Counted from the stretch's first letter, positions 45,408 to 56,246 are shown. The stretch is 64,000 bases of DNA from Thalassia testudinum (GCA_037157565.1 JAZHRO010000036.1:133602501-133666500), one strand, 5' to 3'. Program-made: numbers and translations. Notes: generated from the letters alone by a model not told the origin.

Positions 45408-47033
45408 TTTGGTGGGTGTTCCATGTTGGAGAATCGAGTTAACATGGTCAGGCAGGATGATCTTAGCTTGGACCTGTCTCCTAGATCGGCGCTTCTGAGT
45501 GCATAGGTCCTTAAAAACTTGGCATAGGACGGGATCTGTTTGATAGCTTCCAACAGAGGCAAGTTGATCTGGACTTGCCTAAAAGTGTCCATAATCTCCT
45601 CCGTCCTATCCTTGGCTCCAGGTGATCCAACAGAAGATTCCCCAGGATCCGATAGGCACCCTGGATAGGGCACCCTCGGCTTCTGGGTAGAGGGGTCGTC
45701 ATGGCGGGAGAGGGGTGGTGGAATGACGACATCCTCATTGTGGTTGATTTCAAGCAACAGAGAGCAGTGTGGCTTTTCCTCGGTGGAGATGGAAGTTAGG
45801 TCAGGTGTAGGAGGGGAATTATGAGATGTAACCATAGGAGTGTTATCAGGCTTGTCAATTTTCTTTCCACTTCTCAGCATGGTCACAGCTTGGGCGTGCT
45901 CCCTGAATATGACCCCCTTGCCCTTTGGGTTCTCCTCAGAAGAGCTAAGCAACTTCCCCGGATCACGTTGCCTAGCTGCCTCAGTAAAATGACCAATTTG
46001 AGATTGCATATCAGTAATCATCTTATTCTGAGATTGGATGACCATATTCTGATGCTCTTGCATCGCTTTCATCATGGCTTTAAGTTCATCCATCTCAGAG
46101 GACTTATTCTGAGGAGGGTTTTCATAAGATGGTTAGTATATGGGTTGGGGAGGTAGGGGTCTTGTATTCCCTGAGTTAGAAGCATCACCTTGCTTCCAAG
46201 AGAAGTTTGGATGGTTCCACCACCCCGGATTATAGATATTGGAATAAGGGTTATTGCGAGGATGTGGGTGGAAACCTTGGGCTACGTTCAAGTCAGCCTG
46301 AATCAACTCAGGGAATTGATTTGCCTGATGGCACTCCGTAGTGGCATGAATTGTGCTTTGGCAAATGGAGAATTCACTTGAAGCTTGAAAGATAGAGGTT
46401 GCTTGCGGGTTCATGCCGAGGTTTGCTAAAAGCCTATCAAAGTTTTTGTTCAATAATTGAATCTGATAAGCCAAATCCTAAGTAGCCCCTGCTTCATGGG
46501 CCTCTATCTTCCTCTGCAAGATTGATGGTTTTCTTTCTTGATAGGCAGAGAACATATGTATGGAGTTGTCACTTAATGTTTCAAATAATGCCCAGGCTTC
46601 ATCCTCAGTTTTGGTCATGAAGGTTCCTGCACAGGCTACATCGATGGTTTGCCTATGCCTTTCAGATAATCCGTTATAGAACCTTTCAACCAACTGCCAT
46701 CTTGGCACCTAATGGTGGGGGCATAACCTAAGAAGGTCATTAAAGCGCTCCCAAGTCTCATGAAATTGCTCCCCTTCCTGTTGAGTAAAACCCATAATCT
46801 CTTCTGTAATGGTTGGTCCTACTCATAGGAAAATACTTTTTCAAGAATTCTCCCTTAAGGGTGGCCCAATCATTTACCCTTGCATTGAGGGTATGAGACC
46901 AGTGCTTGGCCTTATTCTTTAGGGAGAATGGAAATAGAGTCCTCATCAGGGCTTCATCAGTAAAGCCCTGGAGCTTCACCATGGAACAAACCTCGGTGAA
47001 TTCCTCAAGATGCCTGTAGGGATCATCCCTAGC
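45404..47033 (-). pseudogene. Gag of Athila element B2, 5'-truncated and frameshifted
   Basis: Coding pieces on the minus strand: RDDPYRHLEEFTEVCSMVKL to 46758 (with PFSLKNKAKHWSHTL, LKKYFPMSRTNHYRR), 46708-46478 (ERFYNGLSERHRQTIDVACA), 46474-46133, and 46093-45404 (QSQIGHFTEAARQRDPGKLL, VTMLRSGKKID, INLPLLEAIKQIPSYAKFL). These are the capsid domain, the LRSGK motif and the end of Athila gag. Three frame changes and two stops break it. The N-terminus is cut at 47033, where a plus-strand Tekay-type LTR piece begins. Confidence 0.83.
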
Positions 47034-48036
47034 TGTTAAGACCCGTTCTGTCCTGAGCCTTTTAAGATGTTTGGACTGTCGGTCAGACGTTTGGACAGAC
47101 GTCTGGACACCTTCCCAGATGTCTGGAAATCAAAATATTTGGGTACGAGCTTCGCATCTGCGCGCGGGCTGCGCGCAGACAATACTCTCTTTTTCTCCCC
47201 TTCTTCTCTCTCCCCTCCTCCAGCAAACCCTAACGCACCATCTTTATAAAACCCCCCTTCCTCCTCTCTTGTTCTCCCCCACTCCACAGCCACCAGCCCC
47301 TTCTTCTCTTCCTCTCCACCCCTACGAGAGGAGCTAGCGCGAGTGAGAGAGCGTGAGAGTGGCAACAAGGAGTGGCGGCGTGAGGAGAGGAGGAGGAGCG
47401 TAAGCTTACGAGCTCGTATGGGAGCTCACCGGAGGGTGCACGGCCGGAGCGGCACGTGCCGAAGGAGGAGTGCGTCGAGGGAGTCATCCCTGACACTGCT
47501 GCAGTCGGAGGTGGTTATAAAAGCTGCAGCTGCGTGCGGCGAGAGCGAGCAGGAGTAGGTTCTGGTTCTGGGTTTTTCCCAGAATCAGACGTCTAGAGTG
47601 ACGTCCAGATGATGGAGCGGACGTTTGGAGGTGATTCCAGACATCTGAGGACATGTCTTCGCGAAGGTACGTCCTCTTTGTGGATACGGCCATGCAGGCC
47701 ACTCCGCAGCTACGCTTCGTGTGGTTATATTGAGAAGATTTTGTTGTCTCGTGCAGGATTTGCTTCGGGAAGGCACGGGGCATGCCCTCCCACACGTTTC
47801 AAATGTCTGGGCAGCTTACCAAACGGCTGGAAGAACTTCCAGACGTCCGGAGAGGAGGTCGGACGTATGGAGCTAGGTCCAGACGGTCCAAAAGAGATCC
47901 TGGATGTTTGAGGTTGACGCAGAGCTTAAGGTGCGTTTCTGGGCACTTTTAAGATGGACATTGTGCCATACGTCTGATTTGAGTCAGTAACCCTATTTTT
48001 GACCCATTTATGATCCGTTTGAGGTCTGTTTTACGC
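47034..48036 (+). mobile_element. Tekay-type LTR fragment, plus strand, inside B2
   Basis: Starts TGTTAAGACCCG and follows the minus-strand sequence of the Tekay LTR at 23655 downward: AGACGTCTGG motifs (47085-47130), a start region with 'ttcgcatctgcgcgcgggct', CT-rich tract (47185-47310), more motifs at 47580-47900, and 'gacccatttatgatccgttt' near 48000. The last part of the LTR is missing and it joins Athila LTR sequence at about 48036. It is the 5' LTR of a plus-strand element whose remainder is deleted. Confidence 0.75.
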
Positions 48037-49260
48037 AAGTAGAGAGCCATTATGTTTGCATAAGTATTTGTGAAATCAATTCAATAAATATGCTACTCTG
48101 AATGTACTTGCGATTTTAAGAAAAGTTATGGACTATTTATGTAAATTTCACATCAGAGCTCAAGCTTCCAAAACCTGTAAATGACGTAGGTGTAGTGGTA
48201 GAGGATGTACTTTTTAATTGCATGCAAATATGACGCAAATTTCAATGTGAAATGATATGCATAACAGGAACCAATCAATTATGTGAAAATATAAGTGCAC
48301 GCTTGCAAATTCACTAGAATATAATAATCAAATAATTAAAATCCCACCACTTCCAATGGCATGCAAATGTAAATTTTAATTCATGCTAAAATAGAGGAAC
48401 CTTCCCCTCTCTTCGCCACACATTGGAGGAGGTATCACCAGCAGTTTGCTTGGGTGGAGGAGTTCCACTGGAGGAGAGGATCTCGTAGACGATGGTGGTG
48501 AGGTGGGAGATGGCCGGTGGTAGCTACCTGGATGGCAGGTGGCGGCGGAGAGGAGCGGCAGGGACTACAGCCGCACGCGAGTGGTTGCTGCGCGCGGAGG
48601 TGTTGCACGCGTACGAGGGCGCGGCTACGTGTGGAGCTGCTGCTTCACGCGAGGGCGTGACTGGCGAGAGGCATGGCTGCGAGGGAGGTTGGCTGTGGGG
48701 CAGTGCACTGTCACTGCACCGTCGATCGACGAGGAGTTCGCGGTGGCGTCCAGGTGCACGCTGAGAGGGCTATAGTGCGCGCGGCTTCCACGGTGCAGGC
48801 TCTACTTCACGGTGGAGAGGAAGGGAGAGGATTGATCCCCATCTATCCAGGGGGGTGCGCCTAAATGCCTCTCCCATTTGTTTCTCTCGCCGCGAATCTC
48901 GACCAGTGACTCGCTCGGCGAGTTAATCTCAACTGTTGGGGCATTACGTTGAAGTCCGGCGATGAGGGTGCGGTCTGTTGCAAGGGAAAAAAGTAAAAAG
49001 AAAATGGGTTATTTACAGAGATATCCCAAAATAATGCATGTAATGCATGTATGTCACCATAATTTATTTTTTTTTTTTGAAAGGAGTCACCATAATTTAT
49101 ATTACCCTCTATTACATGTGAATGCAATGTATAAAACAAGCATACCATCATATTTATAAAGTAATCTATTTATAAATCTAAGTATGCTATGTACAAGTAG
49201 AAATCCTTCTAATATCTAGGTATTTATGCGTTCGATTAGCCCACAAATGTGGTCTCATCA
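48037..49260 (-). repeat. Truncated 5' LTR of Athila element B2
   Basis: Aligns with 38703-40220 of the 3' LTR from 'aagtagagagccattatg' to 'gtggtctcatca', but lacks the first 150 bp or so (the U5 end on the minus strand). It also lacks several hundred bases of the GC-rich part. A 31-bp T-rich insert-like duplication of 'tcaccataatttat' is seen at 49053-49103. The right end is followed by the CCTGG target duplication. Confidence 0.78.
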
Positions 49261-50314
49261 CCTGGCCATTTGAAAGAGTAACATAAGGTTTAAGTCTTTG
49301 GCCATTTACTTTAAAGCTCACACCAGAAGTAGGGTTCCGAATCTCTACAACTACATGAGGGAAGGGATTGATAACAACGTATGGCCCATTCCAGCAGGAC
49401 TTGAGTTTTCCTGGAAATAATTTAAGTCTGGAATTGAAAAGCCAGACGCACTGATTGGGCTCAAAGGTCTTTCTAATGATGTGCTTATCATGGAAGACCT
49501 TTGTACGTAGCTTGTAAGTTTGAGAAGTTTCATAGGCTTCATTACGAAGCTCCTCAAGCTCACTTAACTCCAGCATACGTGCCTTTCCCGCTTTATTCAG
49601 ATTTAAGTTAATGTTTTTAATAGCCCAATAGGCTTTGTGTTGGATTTCAACGGGAAGATGGCATGCCTTTCCGTAGACAAGACAGAAAGGAGACATGCCA
49701 AGGGAGTCTTATACGCGATTTTGTAGGCCTAAAGAGCATCATTTAGTTTTTTAAACCAATCCTTATGATCGGGCCTAACAGTTTTTTTCTAAAATTCGTT
49801 TACTCTCCCTATTAAACACTTCAACTTGTCCACTCATTTGGGGATGGCAAGGTGTGGCTATCATCTAGTTGACTCCCAAATTTTGAAGTAGTCTTGTGAA
49901 GTGTACGTTCTTGAAGTGAGGTCCTACATCACTTATGATCATCCTTGGGCACCCGTACTAGGAAATGATATTAGCCTTAACAAAATCCAAGACCAAGGAA
50001 TGGTCATTACTCCACATGGGTATGGGTTCTATCAATTTCGATACATAGTCAACAGCCACAAGAATGTACTCATATCCGAAGGACATAGGAAAGGGACCCA
50101 TGAAGTCGATGCCCCAAATGTCAAAGATCTCAACGTGGAGAATAGGTTGCTGAGGCATCTCATCCCTTTTTCCGATGGCTCTCGTCTACTGGCAACGTAG
50201 ACATGCACCCACATATGTATGTGCATCTCGGAATAATGTTGGCCACCAAAAGCCAAACTGAAGAACCTTATGGGTAGTCTTTTTTCCACTAAAATGTCCT
50301 CCATAGTGGAGGTC
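49261..50314 (-). pseudogene. Integrase fragment of Athila element B3
   Basis: From the 50314 side: [20 protein letters not shown] and [18 protein letters not shown] (50158-49958), then broken frames, then MSPFCLVYGKACHLPVEIQH and FEPNQCVWLFNSRLKLFPGK (49696-49261). Compared with B2, stops are more frequent and the catalytic second Asp region (near 49930) carries changes. The open frame runs into LTR sequence below 49261 because B2 inserted there. The 50314 end is the AGGTC target duplication of the family A LTR. Confidence 0.83.
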
Positions 50315-50574
50315 TGTTGACAAGGCGAAATCGGGTTTTAAAATAAAGTGTTGTAATTTAGTTGAAATCGCTTTGAAAACAAATAGATTTTATTACTCAA
50401 AGTTTAAGTTCGAGGTCGAACACAGGGAGCAAATGGAATCCATGCACTAAGCTCAATGAATGCAACTCGAACACATAATATTACTAAAAAATCTAATGAA
50501 AAATATAAAGCATGAGTATATGGATAATAAGAATAAATGTAGCAAGAGATATAATTGAGGACTTGTGAAGAATT

Positions 50575-50602
50575 AGACGTCTGATTATAAAATCAGACGT
50601 CT
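50575..50602 (-). other. Conserved LTR hairpin, covarying copy
   Basis: AGACGTCTGATT and AATCAGACGTCT are perfect 12-bp arms around ATAA. On the minus strand the stem base reads GACG...CGTC, where the younger LTRs have GTCG...CGAC. A CTGTAGCA motif (complement at 50616-50623) precedes it in the same place. Confidence 0.65.
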
Positions 50603-51411
50603 TAAAAGTGATGTGCTACAGTGTCTCTGATTTTTCCTTCTTCTCTGATTTCTCTTGCAATCTCTCTTCTTCTCTTTCTTCCTCTTCCTTTCTCTATCGT
50701 TGGCTCTTTCTTCTCTTTGTCTTCTCTTTTCTTTACCTTCTATGTCTGCTTTCTCTTCTTCTGATTCCTGCCTTAGCCTTTCTCTTCCTCTACTTTCTTC
50801 TTCAGCCTTTTCCTTCCTTCAGTTCCTTCTTTCTCTTTCTTTGGCAGCTCCTTCCTTTCTTCTACCTTCAGTCCTTCCTTCTCTTTTTTCTCTTCAGCTC
50901 TTGCCTCTTCAACTCCTTCTTTGGCCTTGTCTTCTCCTTCCTTAGCTTCCTCTGGCTTTAGCTTCTTCCTCTTCGACCTTCACCTTCTTCTTCCTTGGCT
51001 TCCTCTTCTCCTCCTTTCCCTGCAAGAGCAAAACCTACCCCTACCCGCGCATGCTCTCTTCTCCTCTTTCTCTCTTAAGTTCGCTTTCCTAGAGCCACTG
51101 TCTCGGGTAATCGGGTTGGGTACCCCTAACTCTCCTTCGTTCTTTGCAATCAGGTCCCTCCTACAAAACCTGCCAGCACCATGCTCCGGCGACCTTGTGC
51201 GGAGCATGGCGCCGCGCAGGGTGAGGTGGGGGACCTGGCAAGTAAACCGGGGGTGCCCTGCGTCGTCAGCCGTCGCAGGGACACCCCCCTGGTCGTTATA
51301 ACCCACCATACCGGCCGTGCGAACGCACGGACGGTATGGGTTCTTGTTTCTGGCCATCCTCCGGCGAGGGAGACACGTCGTCTCCCTCCGCCTTCCTCCC
51401 TGTTTGATCCC

Positions 51412-51419
51412 TATAAATA
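51412..51419 (+). promoter_or_regulatory. TATA box of family A 5' LTR
   Basis: TATAAATA followed by a C-run; the same box is at 58785-58792 in the 3' LTR. The lost U3 start upstream may remove enhancer sequence but leaves the core promoter. Confidence 0.65.
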
Positions 51420-52740
51420 CCCCCCCGTTGCTCCACCGACCGGGGCAGCTTGGATCTGACGGAGAAAATCCCCAACTTTCTTCTCCTCTCCCTCCGGCAG
51501 ACGCCCACCAGCTCCGGCGGTTCTTCCTCCTCCTCCTCTTCGCTCTGCCGCAATACCAGCAGTAGAGACCTCCTCCCCTGTTCTTTCAGCGCCACGCCGT
51601 ACCCAGCTGGCGCCTCTCCAGCCCTCTGCTCGCCGCCGCCCTTTCCCCTGGGCATCTTCTTCTCCGGCGACAGTCGATACGACTGTCGCCCTGCCCCGGC
51701 CCCTTTCGTCTCCGTAGCTAGGTCAGAACTCCCCCCCATCTCCCCCTCTTTCTTTTCCTCACTGTCTTTTATTTGATTAAACCCTCGACCGCTCCTGTTC
51801 ACCCTCACCTTCTCCGCCTCCGGCCATCCTCCGGCGAGCCGCTCCCATCACCTCAGCAACCCACACGGCTCGCCGACCACCGCAGGACCTCCGCCTCCTC
51901 ACCCTGATCAACCTCCGCCCTGCCACTTCCCCCACATCACCCTCTGAAACCCCACCGAACAGACCCATCCTCCGACCCACAGTCCGACCTAGGGCAGCCC
52001 TCACACGCCGCCCCGCGCCTCGCCACCACCCACACGAGCTTCGCCGCACCCTGGCGAAGCTCCTGGCACTCTCTGATTAGGCCGAAAGGCCATTTTCTTG
52101 TGAACAGGCCACCCGACCTCCGCCGCCATTGACGCGCAGGAGGAACTGCTTCCGCCTGCAGCTACAGGCGCGCCACGCTCAGCGCCAAGCCCAGATTCAC
52201 TCCCAGGCCTTGCGAGGAGTTTTGGCAAAACACCAGGTTCGCAGCTGAGGAAGAAAGCTCCGCGTGACGCCGCCATCTCCTGCTGAATTCCCCGCTGCGG
52301 GCGCGCAATTGAGGTGGGCCGTTTAGTCCCACCTCGGAAACGCCTGAAGAGCCGCAGCGACATAAGATGCAAAAGTGCTGAAGGCTTACTGCCTCAGCAC
52401 ACGGGGTGAGGTCCCCTTCACCCGCCCGGTTACCCGGTCTCGTCCGCGCTCACACCCCGCGGACCTGACCCGAACCGACCCGACCCGACTCAAGACTGAC
52501 CTGCACTCCTCGCCCACCACGCACGCCGGTGGGCCTGGACCCGGGCTTGATCCGAACCCGGTTACCCGGCAGCTCTGGGAGAGCTTTCCCAAGAGTGGTT
52601 TCAGAGAGAGAGAGAGACGCGGGGGGGGGAGGGTAGAGTAGGTTTTGCCTCTTGACGAAAAACTCTGAAGTGTGCAGGCACAGGCGAAGAAGAAGACCCG
52701 CGGAAGAAGAAGGAAGCTGACTGTAGCAACAGGTAGTTAA

Positions 52741-52766
52741 GTCGTCTGATTTGGAAATCAGACGAC
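52741..52766 (+). other. Conserved LTR hairpin, 5' LTR copy
   Basis: GTCGTCTGATTT (52741-52752) and AAATCAGACGAC (52755-52766) are perfect 12-bp arms with GG between. It lies about 1.3 kb after the TATA box, so it would be in the RNA. Confidence 0.75.
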
Positions 52767-53321
52767 GGCCTGAAGGGAAAAGAAGAAAGGAGGGGTGACG
52801 TCCCTGGCTGAAAAAGAAAAGAAGAAGCTGACACTTAGCCGCAGGGAGGAGAAACAAGAAGAAACTCTAAAGAAGAGGCTGAGCAAGGCAGAAGAAGAGG
52901 AAAGGCTGCAGAGAAGAAGTACAGCAGAGCCAAGGAAGAAGAAACCTTCACAGAAGAGACTGCAGAAAAAGAAGAAGAGAGGCCAAGACAGAAACCAAGG
53001 AAGAAGAAGAAGGAGATCTGAAGAAAGAAAGAGGAGCATCACCTCTGCAGAACAAAGAAGAAGAAGGAGATCTGAAGAAAGAAAGAAAGAAGAACATCAC
53101 GAGGAGAAAACAAAGAGAACAACAAATTCTTTCCCTCTCTCTTTCTTTATTTTGTAAAAGAAACATGTATATCTCTAGAATACAACTTGCTCCCTGAGTT
53201 CGACCTCGGGAACTCTTTTATTTTCCGAGTAAAAAAATTTATATATTTGAAATGTTGGTAATAACTGGCTATACTACAACGTTATAACAATAAAACCCGG
53301 TTGAACCAAGCACTTCATTTT

Positions 53322-53339
53322 TGGCGCCGTTGCCGGGGA
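53322..53339 (+). other. Primer-binding site of family A element
   Basis: TGGCGCCGTTGCCGGGGA, four bases after the LTR end at 53317, identical to the primer site of the family C Athila-like element at 26721. Confidence 0.93.
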
Positions 53340-54440
53340 GCAACGGCTATTCTAGAGGTAAACATTCCTGTTTCTTTTAATTTCTGATAATCTCCTTTTT
53401 TTTTGTGCAGCTACAGGAACTCAAGAAGACAAGCAACCACACGACAACCACTCCGAAGACAGGTAAATTTTTCCTCTCACTATTAACCCCTAAACTCTAA
53501 AGAGGAAGAAAAGAAAAGAACAAGCAATATAGGGCTAACCTGTCTTCCATACTTAGTAACCATAAAGAGTTGCATGTTTTCAACTCATCACTCCTGCACA
53601 CTATTAAGGGTACTTAAGGGCTAACACATTCTTGCTTGAGCCCTAATTGCCCAACAAAGAGTTAAATGGACCAAGTAGAGCCAACATAAGGTTAAACATT
53701 AGGATTTCAGTAGAGACACACCCCTTAATCAAGAATTGAGGAAATCCAAAAGAGGTGTGCTCAAGCCATTGATTGAAAATAATTAACAAGAAAAAATCCT
53801 AAACAATTGGCTCTCTCTTTAAACACTTGAACCCTAAAAGACAAGACCTGAAAGCTCTCAAAGAAAACAAGAGGTAAAGTTGACCCCTTTGGGTCAACCA
53901 ACCTTAAATTAGGTCACTCTTTGCACTTAAAAAGACTAAAGTTCAAGTGAAACCTTAAGCACCCTGATCTTAAAATTGGTAGACTTAAGAGGTCAAGATC
54001 CCCATTCTGGTCTACCTGGAACCGCAGTGACAAGAGAGGTCGGGTGGGGGAAACCCTGTAACCCGTGGGGACGCTCTACCGTGTAGGGGTCTTCGCGGGA
54101 CTCTCCCTCTCTGGCTGCCCAGGTAATTCTCAGGTGGACGATCTTTCTGATCAAGGGGTCCATCTGCCCCGAACCTCTATAATCACCCAACATTTTTGGG
54201 TGTCTTGATTGGGTCCAGCACCTTTTAATCTCATCACATCCTTCAGTATATGCTTGGAAGGAGGTCCTTGAAACCTCCTTTAGGAATTCACTTGCCCTGA
54301 GGTTAGGCCTCAGTTCCCTTGTTTATGCAGCACCACCACATTAATCTTTCCTCTGATACTCCCTTCTTCCATCTTGGCACAACATGAGTCTACATCGAAG
54401 CCTTTGATTCCACATCTTGATTCCACCACCTAATCCAAAT
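53340..54440 (+). other. Leader of family A element
   Basis: No ORF of note. AT-rich except for a GC-rich block at 54000-54170 that resembles the leader of family C. An in-frame stop at 54405-54407 lies just upstream of the ORF. Confidence 0.7.
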
Positions 54441-55757
54441 ATGCAGCCAAACCACCTAAGACTACCATTCAAGAAACCTGAATATCGGAGATCTATGAAA
54501 GATAAAATGATCGAGGATGCCATAAAATTCTATGAAAAAGAAGAAAAAACCTCAACACCAATAGGAGATATTCAGGTTGATGTCCCAACAACCACAGCCT
54601 TCATCATAAACTGTGCCCAAATTCTATTGACTGAAATTTCAAAAGGATCAACCCGAGATATGCTCATGACAGGATACATTGAGATGGAAAAATTACACCA
54701 ATCTGAATACCTTCAATGCTTGACAAATCCTGTACTTTGGGAACAACACCAAGATGCCCTTATGAAACGGGTAGAAATGATGAAATCAGTAGAACAAATT
54801 ATCAACCAAAAATACCCGTATACACCAGAAACAAAGGATGAGTCATCTTGGAACAGTATTAAGAATCAATCCAGTTTCCCAGACCTCGGGATTGAGGCAC
54901 AAGGTGGTTGTCGACTCCCAACCCAAATAGAAGATAGCATTAAAATAGGTTGGGAAGTTGCAGGAGAAAACAATGCTGAGCCAACCCTAGGCCATAAATC
55001 ACCAAGCTTAGAACTCCAAGACTCCTGCAATAACAAGATTAGAATTGAACCTATGGAGGGTATAAATTCCACCCCTTGTTTTGATAAGGTGACCCTCGAA
55101 GGTTATTCGGACTTAGGTTCTAATAATTCTACCCACATCCTAAGCCTAGAACCTAGATCTGAAACTTATTGGGAAGATTATGAGGCCCTTTATGAGAAAG
55201 ATCAAATTTTTACAGAATATGATTCCGGGCCTCTATTTAATGAATATCCCTCTCCAACATCCTCAGGAAATCTGATCGATTTTTCAGAAAACATGCCAAT
55301 TTATGATACAGAAACTGAGGAGTTGGATGAGCAAGGTTTTAATGGGGTCTATCCTACCAGCTTAGAGCTTGAACAGAACATCTTTTTGAGCCCAGAATTG
55401 ACATATAGGCTAGAACCCAGTCAGGCTGCTGATTCCACATCTAATGATTTTTGTTGTGGTGGAATTCATGATCATGAATCTCATTTTCGCCAACTCTCCG
55501 ACAATTTCAAATCTGACTATAATTGCGGAGAGATTCCCCTTCCTGAACACGCCAGGCCTATCTACGACCTCAGTTCTCATGACTCTAACTCCGACTCTGA
55601 GGTCCTGATTCCCGAGATCACTGATAACACAGAATCATTCCTTTTCGATCCTCAGGAACCAAAAACAGAAAATGCCAAGAGTGATTGCAACCAAGAATCC
55701 AATTTTTTTTCTCGAATACGATTCCTTTCATCCTACAAACACTCTTCCGGCATTTGA
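54441..55757 (+). CDS. ORF1 of family A element, 438 aa, unknown function
   Basis: The first ATG in the frame is at 54441 (MQPNHLRLPFKKPEYRRSMK); the open stretch begins at 54408. The N-terminal 110 residues are basic then helical (IEDAIKFYEKEEKTSTPIGD, AFIINCAQILLTEISKG, LMKRVEMMKSVEQI). The remaining part is strongly acidic and rich in Ser, Pro, Asn and Tyr, with repeated LE/SLE motifs (THILSLEPRSETYWEDYEAL, TETEELDEQGFNG, YPTSLELEQNIF), suggesting an extended, disordered region. There is no zinc knuckle, retrotransposon gag signature, protease, RT, integrase, signal peptide or membrane segment. It occupies the place of gag-pol between leader and post-pol motif. An open frame of this length in AT-rich DNA suggests recent selection. 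It may be a much diverged structural protein or something new. It ends soon after an eight-T run that opens the next frame. Confidence 0.6.
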   Translation: MQPNHLRLPFKKPEYRRSMKDKMIEDAIKFYEKEEKTSTPIGDIQVDVPTTTAFIINCAQILLTEISKGSTRDMLMTGYIEMEKLHQSEYLQCLTNPVLWEQHQDALMKRVEMMKSVEQIINQKYPYTPETKDESSWNSIKNQSSFPDLGIEAQGGCRLPTQIEDSIKIGWEVAGENNAEPTLGHKSPSLELQDSCNNKIRIEPMEGINSTPCFDKVTLEGYSDLGSNNSTHILSLEPRSETYWEDYEALYEKDQIFTEYDSGPLFNEYPSPTSSGNLIDFSENMPIYDTETEELDEQGFNGVYPTSLELEQNIFLSPELTYRLEPSQAADSTSNDFCCGGIHDHESHFRQLSDNFKSDYNCGEIPLPEHARPIYDLSSHDSNSDSEVLIPEITDNTESFLFDPQEPKTENAKSDCNQESNFFSRIRFLSSYKHSSGI

Positions 55758-56118
55758 TAGATACCCAGAGGACTCTCTACAGAAAATCACCTATCATCTG
55801 TTTCTAGAAGAGCCCTCGTACACAATGGCCACCTCATCCGCACACACAGAACGGATCAAAACCTCTTCCAAACCCCGACCCGCAACCGGACTCAATTTCT
55901 ATTCAGATTCACCTCTCACCAAGCCGATTGCATTTCCACATCGGGTTTCGAACATTGATCAGACTACATACCATGCTCTATCATTCTCTGATCACCCCTG
56001 TAGGGTTTCCGCGTCATTCATTGATTATTCTACGGATCCCTACTCTGACCAGGCTGATTCGGCTCAGCCAAACCCTGCGTTTACACTTCCACATCCATCT
56101 GAGCTTCATAGTTTCTAG
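55672..56118 (+). CDS. ORF2 of family A element, overlapping +1 frame
   Basis: It overlaps ORF1 by 86 bp and is in the +1 frame. Across the T run at 55703-55710 the frame reads EYDSFHPTNTLPAFDRYPED and continues open to 56118 (ending LPHPSELHSF). Its composition (Ser, Pro, Asp, Thr, His, Tyr) is like the end of ORF1. The simplest reading is that ORF1 and ORF2 are one coding unit of about 555 codons, separated by a single extra T in this copy or joined by ribosomal frameshifting. No known domain is seen. An ATG at 55672 exists, but its use is doubtful. Confidence 0.5.
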   Translation: MPRVIATKNPIFFLEYDSFHPTNTLPAFDRYPEDSLQKITYHLFLEEPSYTMATSSAHTERIKTSSKPRPATGLNFYSDSPLTKPIAFPHRVSNIDQTTYHALSFSDHPCRVSASFIDYSTDPYSDQADSAQPNPAFTLPHPSELHSF

Positions 56119-56200
56119 TGGGCTCCACACCTTTTTATCCACATCTATCAACCCACCAGATTGATTGGGTTTGGGCTGCATCATCAGCCTGTTGATCTGA

Positions 56201-56246
56201 ACAAGCACCTGGTTGGACCAACCAGGCTCTTAATCAAGGTGCTTGT
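56201..56246 (+). repeat. Nested inverted repeats after ORF2
   Basis: ACAAGCACCT (56201-56210) pairs with AGGTGCTTGT (56237-56246). Inside, CCTGGTTGG (56208-56216) pairs with CCAACCAGG (56218-56226). The two stems share three bases, so they are partly alternative. Confidence 0.75.

Larger units (their letters stand above)
38549..49260 (-). mobile_element. Athila element B2, nested in B3
   Basis: Begins TGATCGATCG and ends GGTCTCATCA, flanked by CCTAG (38544-38548) and CCTGG (49261-49265). Minus-strand order: truncated 5' LTR (48037-49260), a foreign Tekay-type LTR piece (47034-48036) in place of the primer site, leader and start of gag, then gag, protease, RT, RNase H, integrase, 3' noncoding region and 3' LTR. 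Pol is the best preserved in the window but has stops and frameshifts. B2 went into the integrase end of an element of its own family. Confidence 0.83.
51124..53317 (+). repeat. 5' LTR of family A element, first 638 bp missing
   Basis: Starts abruptly at 'cccctaactctccttcg', which corresponds to 58497 in the right LTR, and ends GCACTTCA. TATAAATA lies at 51412-51419. The GA-rich R-U5 part (52640-53110) gives Lys/Glu/Arg-rich or Leu/Ser/Phe-rich frames that I treat as noise. Confidence 0.9.

Noticed and set aside
52795..53157. Lys/Glu/Arg-rich 120-codon frame, repeated at 60166-60528
   Set aside because: Identical in both LTRs only because the LTRs are identical. It is purine-tract translation, and no coherent protein family is recognised.
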